64,000 bases of DNA from Geosiphon pyriformis (taxonomy: Eukaryota; Glomeromycota; Glomeromycetes; Archaeosporales; Geosiphonaceae). This document shows positions 60,340-64,000 of the stretch, piece by piece (the first letter of the stretch is position 1; the number at the start of each line of letters is the position of its first letter). Below the pieces are notes generated by a model that searched no databases, was not told the origin of the DNA, and saw only the letters and a list, made by a program, of their open reading frames with translations. Location of the stretch: positions 243,357 to 307,356 of the forward strand of contig JAAOMT010000630.1 in assembly GCA_016748015.1 (NCBI GenBank). Reading direction: 5' to 3'. The translations under genes and the position numbers were made by a program.

Positions 60340-61142
60340 TCAGACCAATAGTAATCCACGAGCAGCCTGAAATACAACCTCGGAATGTATCTTCACCCAA
60401 AGTAGTTCCAATTTATGCTTTTCTTCTTTCTCATGACAATAAAACATTTGTGCCTGAGTATTAATCCAGTTATCCCTTACAATCTCTAAATGTAGACCAG
60501 AAGAACATTGCTCGAGATCGTCAGTATTAAATTCGGCTATCTTCATACTGTTTTGACGAAACTCGAATCGATAACGAATGATTGTTGCGGAATTACAATC
60601 AAAGTTCAAAATGGAGTCTTGAAGGGTAACAGGTGTAAAAGTGAAGATGCCAGATGGAAAGCAATCGTGTAGATCTCCATTCAAATCGGTTTGAGGTTCG
60701 TAACCGAGTTTTATGTCGGGACCGGCGTGGATATTCTTGTTCTGAAATGCGACAGCATTGATTATTATTTAAATAAAGGAAATGAAAATTTGAAATTGGC
60801 AATCTTTGAAAAAAAAAATTGAAAAATTGAAATCAAACGAGAAATAAAATACCGGAGAACAAAGAGACCAAGTATTATCTCGAGATAGTACTTCTAATAT
60901 AGCTATTTGAATCAATTTTCGAAAACTTTTCGAAGTTCGTTGAAGAACACATAATTCTTTGTAATTTCTAAAAATAGAATTTTCATTTGCACAACAATGG
61001 TCATTTTCAATGGTTTATATTAATGGATAAACCTTTCTAAGCGACTCACCACGTATAAAACTTTCCTTTCCCTTTTTAAGGAGTGTTTGAAAATTTCTAA
61101 CCAGAGTTCATTTGGCAGGCTTGGAAATCCCGATAAGGACAT
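60340..61142 (-). CDS. Small F-box-like protein, function unknown
   Basis: Three exons (complement 61142-61033, 60967-60853, 60741-60340), 208 residues, phases consistent. The N-terminus FPSLPNELWLEIFKHSL resembles the first helix of an F-box, followed by CVLQRTSKSFRKLIQIAI. The remaining 140 residues show no repeat or domain I recognise; segments such as FPSGIFTFTPVTLQDSIL suggest a beta-rich fold. The first donor used here is AG/GTTTAT at 61032; an attractive GTGAGT donor 17 bases before it breaks the frame. The function could be SCF substrate recognition, by analogy with the F-box start only. Confidence 0.65.
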
Positions 61143-61540
61143 TTGAGGGAAGAGGGATAAGATAATATTTTAGAGGAAATTGGGTGATAGTAAAAAAGGT
61201 TGTATTTATAACGGCCAGGAGATGATCTTTGCGGTTGATGGAAGAAGAAGTACAGACAGAGGTCGGACTAAGAACTGGTTGAATTTTAATTGTGGATTAG
61301 CCACACGTGGCTGCAGCTGGATGATCAAATGATTTGTTCAATCACGTTGTGACACACCCAGGAGCAAAGGAATGTTGTAGAAAAGCATCATAATTACACA
61401 TGGATATACGTCATAAATGCGCTTTTAGGATTGGAACCATAAACCATTTTCATTTTTTTAAATGAATAGAGCTTTAAACTTTAAAAAGATTTTCATTCAA
61501 AAATATCCAGAAAGAAAGAATGAGTTCAAAAATTTGATTA

Positions 61541-61567
61541 ATTCTGATTCTGATTCTGATTCTGATT
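61541..61567. repeat. (TTCTGA)n microsatellite
   Basis: Four to five TTCTGA units. Confidence 0.9.
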
Positions 61568-61936
61568 ATTATTTTCAAGATTAGAGAATATAATTTAAAA
61601 GCTAATAAGTTTAAGTTATCGATATGTACAATGATCGTTAAAAATTTGAAATGAAAATTTAAAATAAAATAAAATAAAATATTATTACCCTTTATTTACA
61701 ATTTAAAAAACTTTTTTCTTTCAAATCTTTTAATAAAATGACTAAATAAATTTTTTTATTTGTAATTTTACGTCATTCATATAGAAATTTCATCAAATTA
61801 TAAAAAATATTATTACAAAAAGATATTGAATTTTTTGAATTTTTTGTTTTTCTTTTTGTATTTGTTTACATGAATTATATTATTAAAATGATTTTTAATC
61901 TTAACAAGCGGTAATCGGTTAAACAAATGGTTTTAA

Positions 61937-61964
<28 letters not shown>
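61937..61964. repeat. (AT)n microsatellite
   Basis: About 13-14 AT units. Confidence 0.92.
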
Positions 61965-61967
<3 letters not shown>

Positions 61968-62717
61968 TAAATCAAATATAAATTTTTATGAGATTAGGAA
62001 TAATTGCAATTAGTAATTAAAAATTAATGAATTTGAATAATTTCGCATAATCAGTTTTTTACCTTAATGAAATGAGTGAAAATATACGGGGGAATTATAT
62101 CCTCCAATATTCCAAAAAAGACTTCTTGTACTTGTTTTTTTTTCTTTATATGAGAAAAGCTTAATTTCTTTTACAGCCAAAACTGAAAATTCCTCAATTT
62201 GCTTTTTTCTTTAAACATCATTTTTATATTCCCCTTGAAAACTTTATACAAGTATTTGTTATTGTTAACATTTAATCTTGTAAAGTTTTTTTTGAACTTG
62301 AATCAAATATTTTCTAGAAATCCACGAAAACCATCTAATCTGAATAACTTGATTCAAATATCCCCAAGTGATTAATTGAAAAAAATGATTTTTATTGAAT
62401 TTACTGAAAATCCTGTACAAATGCCCTGAACTAATGTTTGAAATCCTAACTAAAATATTTTCGCAGTTTTGGAATGTATTATAAATGTACGATTTACCAA
62501 GAATGATTTGAAAATTTCAAGTTTCAATTGAAATTTTTTTTGATACATATTGTAATCGTGGATAATTTCTTTTACTTTCAAGATCCAAACGAACCGGTTG
62601 AAAAGAGTCCTGGGTATCTCGATCGATGGGATGTAAAAAAAAAATTTCAATAAATATAGATAAGCTTGCCTTCTTGAACTATCAACCGTTAAATCTTTGA
62701 AGGTATAGCGAATTAAT

Positions 62718-63995
62718 TTATTTTTCTTCGGTCACAGGATCACGAAAATCTGTCAGACCAGGAATTGAGATTCGAAATTGTTCTCCGTTAGAACAATTAT
62801 TGATGTCAATAGGAATATAGTGTTCTAAAGTTAAACCTTTTTCTGTTCCAACATCTTTTAATTTACCATTGACAGGGGAGGGTTCCGAAACATCGACCTG
62901 TGAATGCCTTACCAGAAGGACAATAACAATACTGTCGACCATATTTACAGCTAAAATACATTTAAAAGATTAGACTTATGAAACCAAACGTTAAATTGTT
63001 GTTTTTTTTTTAAAAAAAAAAACGAGATAAAAATAATAAATATAATACTTACACCACTGCCCTGCAGCTAAAAAGAAGATCAAAGCCCTAATTAATGGAT
63101 CATCCAACTTCTCATTTCTCAAATTCAAAATCACCATAGGAATTCCAAGTGTAATTGCGCTCAAGATTCTACTTTTGTTATCCTTCAAGAACTTTTTGAA
63201 AACTGGCGAGGTCAAACTATTTCGCTGCCGAGATTCCACACGTAAATTTAGAAGAATGATGAAGAGGCATGAGAGATAGAATAAGATTGTAAGACCATTT
63301 GAAATTAGGAATAAGATTTGGTTTCGGAATTCGTTAAAAAGTTCGATTTGCCAATCAGTATCAGTCCTTTTCCAGGTTTGACCCCAGAATCTAGAAAAAT
63401 ATTTTATGTAAAATTCCGAGAAGTAGTTGGAAAATTCAAGTTTGAGAAATACTTACGTCGAAAGAATGGCTAAAGTGAATGAACCAAGAATCATCAACAG
63501 CAACAATAAACGGATAATGTATTTTATTGCCTTATCTTTACAGGGAATCAAGGTTTGAGTTCTTGTAAAGATGTAAAGCAATGATAACATGGCTGCGACC
63601 AAATAAAATCCAATGGATATTTCTCGTAGTATAGGACTCCAAATCAAATCATTGACCAAACCACAATAGCTTAATTGAAATGAGTTGATAAGGAATAAAA
63701 TCCCACCAGTTGAGTAAGCTGTGCCAGCTAGAATATTTATCATTACGATTCTTTCCAAAACAAAATGAAGAATGTGAAAAATTCATATTTTTTGGCATTA
63801 AATTACATCAATTAAAAAAATGGGTTTAAAATACCTGTTAATTTTTCCTAACGAAAGCAACAAAGTAAAGCTCACGATTGTAACAAGACCAATCGAGAAT
63901 GGTGGTATTGCTTCGAGAACCACGTACATTTGTGTTTTAATAACATCAACGGTTTTTTCCTCAGTCAAAACACCGCACGAGTTGGTTTGGCTCAT
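62718..63995 (-). CDS. Seven-transmembrane protein, receptor-like
   Basis: Four exons (complement 63995-63835, 63750-63457, 63390-63053, 62950-62718), 341 residues, phases consistent. Seven hydrophobic helices are visible: SIGLVTIVSFTLLLSLG, INILAGTAYSTGGILFLI, IGFYLVAAMLSLLYIF, YIIRLLLLLMILGSFTLAI, LFLISNGLTILFYLSCLFII, ILSAITLGIPMVIL, and one formed across the last intron (VNMVDSIVIVLLV with the preceding ALIFFLAA). A charged tail of about 60 residues follows. A short N-terminus with two Cys/Asn sites and a cytoplasmic tail are GPCR-like, but I see no motif of a named fungal receptor class (Ste2, Ste3, Gpr1, Pth11). The ATG lies 5 bases from the window edge, so an upstream start cannot be excluded. 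Confidence 0.75.
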
Positions 63996-64000
63996 TATGA

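Larger units (their letters stand above)
61143..62717. other. Intergenic region, no gene seen
   Basis: The first 250 bases are ordinary promoter-like sequence with a CACGTG E-box at 61304-61309, about 160 bases upstream of the F-box-like gene. The rest is A/T-rich with two microsatellites. Confidence 0.7.

Noticed and set aside
1-64000. tRNA or rRNA genes
   Set aside because: No cloverleaf-like or rRNA-like segment was recognised by eye; the only tRNA-related signal is the retrotransposon primer-binding site.

Overview
The window reads as nuclear DNA of a filamentous fungus, most likely an arbuscular mycorrhizal (Glomeromycotina, Rhizophagus-like) fungus. This is an inference from very AT-rich DNA, genes cut by many introns of about 45-135 bases, F-box and Sel1-repeat sequences, and LINE, Ty3/Gypsy and Tigger elements in gene-poor blocks.

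Left third (1 to about 22,900): no intact gene. It is a nested stack of dead transposons. A LINE on the + strand is split in two (1-2839 and 18211 to about 19750) by a 15.4 kb Ty3/Gypsy element on the - strand (2840-18210). The Gypsy element has two LTRs of about 995 bp, a primer-binding site and a polypurine tract. A 5.25 kb Tigger/pogo element (3217-8467) sits inside its left LTR; the right LTR preserves the unoccupied target TA. The Tigger element itself holds a decayed Sel1-repeat gene fragment, a 51-bp minisatellite and a secondary insertion carrying 40-bp hairpin repeats. All layers show dense C:G to T:A changes that destroy catalytic residues and create stops. About 3 kb of almost pure A/T (19,850-22,850) follows, then an abrupt switch to ordinary genes.

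Right two thirds (22,950-64,000): twelve protein-coding genes and one transposase-like relic. In order: a 1,838-residue PACT-domain spindle-pole coiled-coil protein (-); a mucin-like single-pass membrane protein (+); a peroxisomal acyl-CoA thioesterase ending in SKL (-); an F-box/LRR protein (-); a Rogdi/Rav2-family protein (+); a phosducin-like protein (-); a Bck1-type MAPKKK (+); pyrroline-5-carboxylate reductase (-); TAF11 (+); an SREBP/Sre1 transcription factor (-); a CBS-PB1 tail-anchored protein (+); a decayed TnpB/Fanzor-like sequence beside a GC-rich island; a small F-box-like protein (-); and a 7-TM receptor-like protein (-) beginning 5 bases from the window edge.

Three divergent gene pairs (F-box/Rogdi, phosducin/Bck1, P5CR/TAF11) share start-to-start spacers of 142, 150 and 152 bases. 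The SREBP gene has a perfect ATCACGTGAT E-box about 205 bases upstream, which suggests autoregulation. Exon coordinates were deduced by eye from splice sites, reading phase and family conservation; no alignment or transcript data were available.
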